From: an uncultured Acholeplasma sp.
GTDB taxonomy: Bacteria; Bacillota_I; Bacilli_A; Acholeplasmatales; Acholeplasmataceae
DNA: 5,985 bases
Assembly (NCBI GenBank): GCA_937934685.1
Contig: CALGYU010000035.1
Location: 1 to 5,985 of the forward strand
Reading direction: 5' to 3'
The number at the start of each line of letters is the position of its first letter. The stretch's first letter is position 1. Both the position numbers and the translations under genes were made by a program. Below, piece by piece: positions 5,985-5,985 of this stretch. The notes under the pieces were generated by a model. It was not told the DNA's origin. It was given only the letters and a program-made list of their open reading frames with translations, and made no database searches.

Positions 5985-5985
5985 T

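Overview
The window comes from an AT-rich, low-GC Gram-positive-type genome. All six tryptophans in the predicted proteins are encoded by TGG, no reading frame needs TGA as a sense codon, and the stops used are TAA (four) and TAG (one). This points to the standard bacterial code rather than the Mycoplasma/Spiroplasma code. Together with the base composition, strong AGGAGG-type ribosome binding sites and TATAAT promoters, it suggests an Acholeplasma-like mollicute or a related low-GC Bacillota such as an Erysipelotrichia. That placement is an inference, not something the sequence proves.

Five complete genes fill almost the whole window. From left to right they are: an H2O-forming-type NADH oxidase (nox, minus strand, 109-1446); a divergent Cof-type HAD phosphatase (plus, 1628-2428); glucosamine-6-phosphate deaminase (nagB, plus, 2474-3205); and, convergent to these, the pair glmU (minus, 3248-4627) and glmM (minus, 4628-5935), transcribed in the order glmM-glmU. 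The HAD gene and nagB are 45 bp apart, but nagB has its own promoter. The glmM stop and glmU start directly abut. Every gap is under 300 bp. The largest, 1447-1627 (181 bp), holds divergent promoters and a cre-like operator.

The main theme is amino-sugar metabolism. GlmM turns glucosamine-6-P into glucosamine-1-P, and bifunctional GlmU acetylates and uridylates it to UDP-GlcNAc. NagB drains glucosamine-6-P to fructose-6-P and ammonia for glycolysis. The anabolic pair and the catabolic enzyme therefore compete for one metabolite, and they face each other across a bidirectional terminator at 3207-3242. Nox regenerates NAD+ by reducing O2 to water and has its own promoter and terminator. The HAD enzyme probably removes phosphate from an unidentified small metabolite.

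This is mostly an ordinary housekeeping region. I see no mobile element, RNA gene, CRISPR array or unknown multi-gene system. What deserves a second look is regulatory: a cre-like site between nox and the HAD gene, a nearly leaderless HAD transcript with an inverted repeat around its -10 box, and a small hairpin at the predicted start of the glmM-glmU mRNA.
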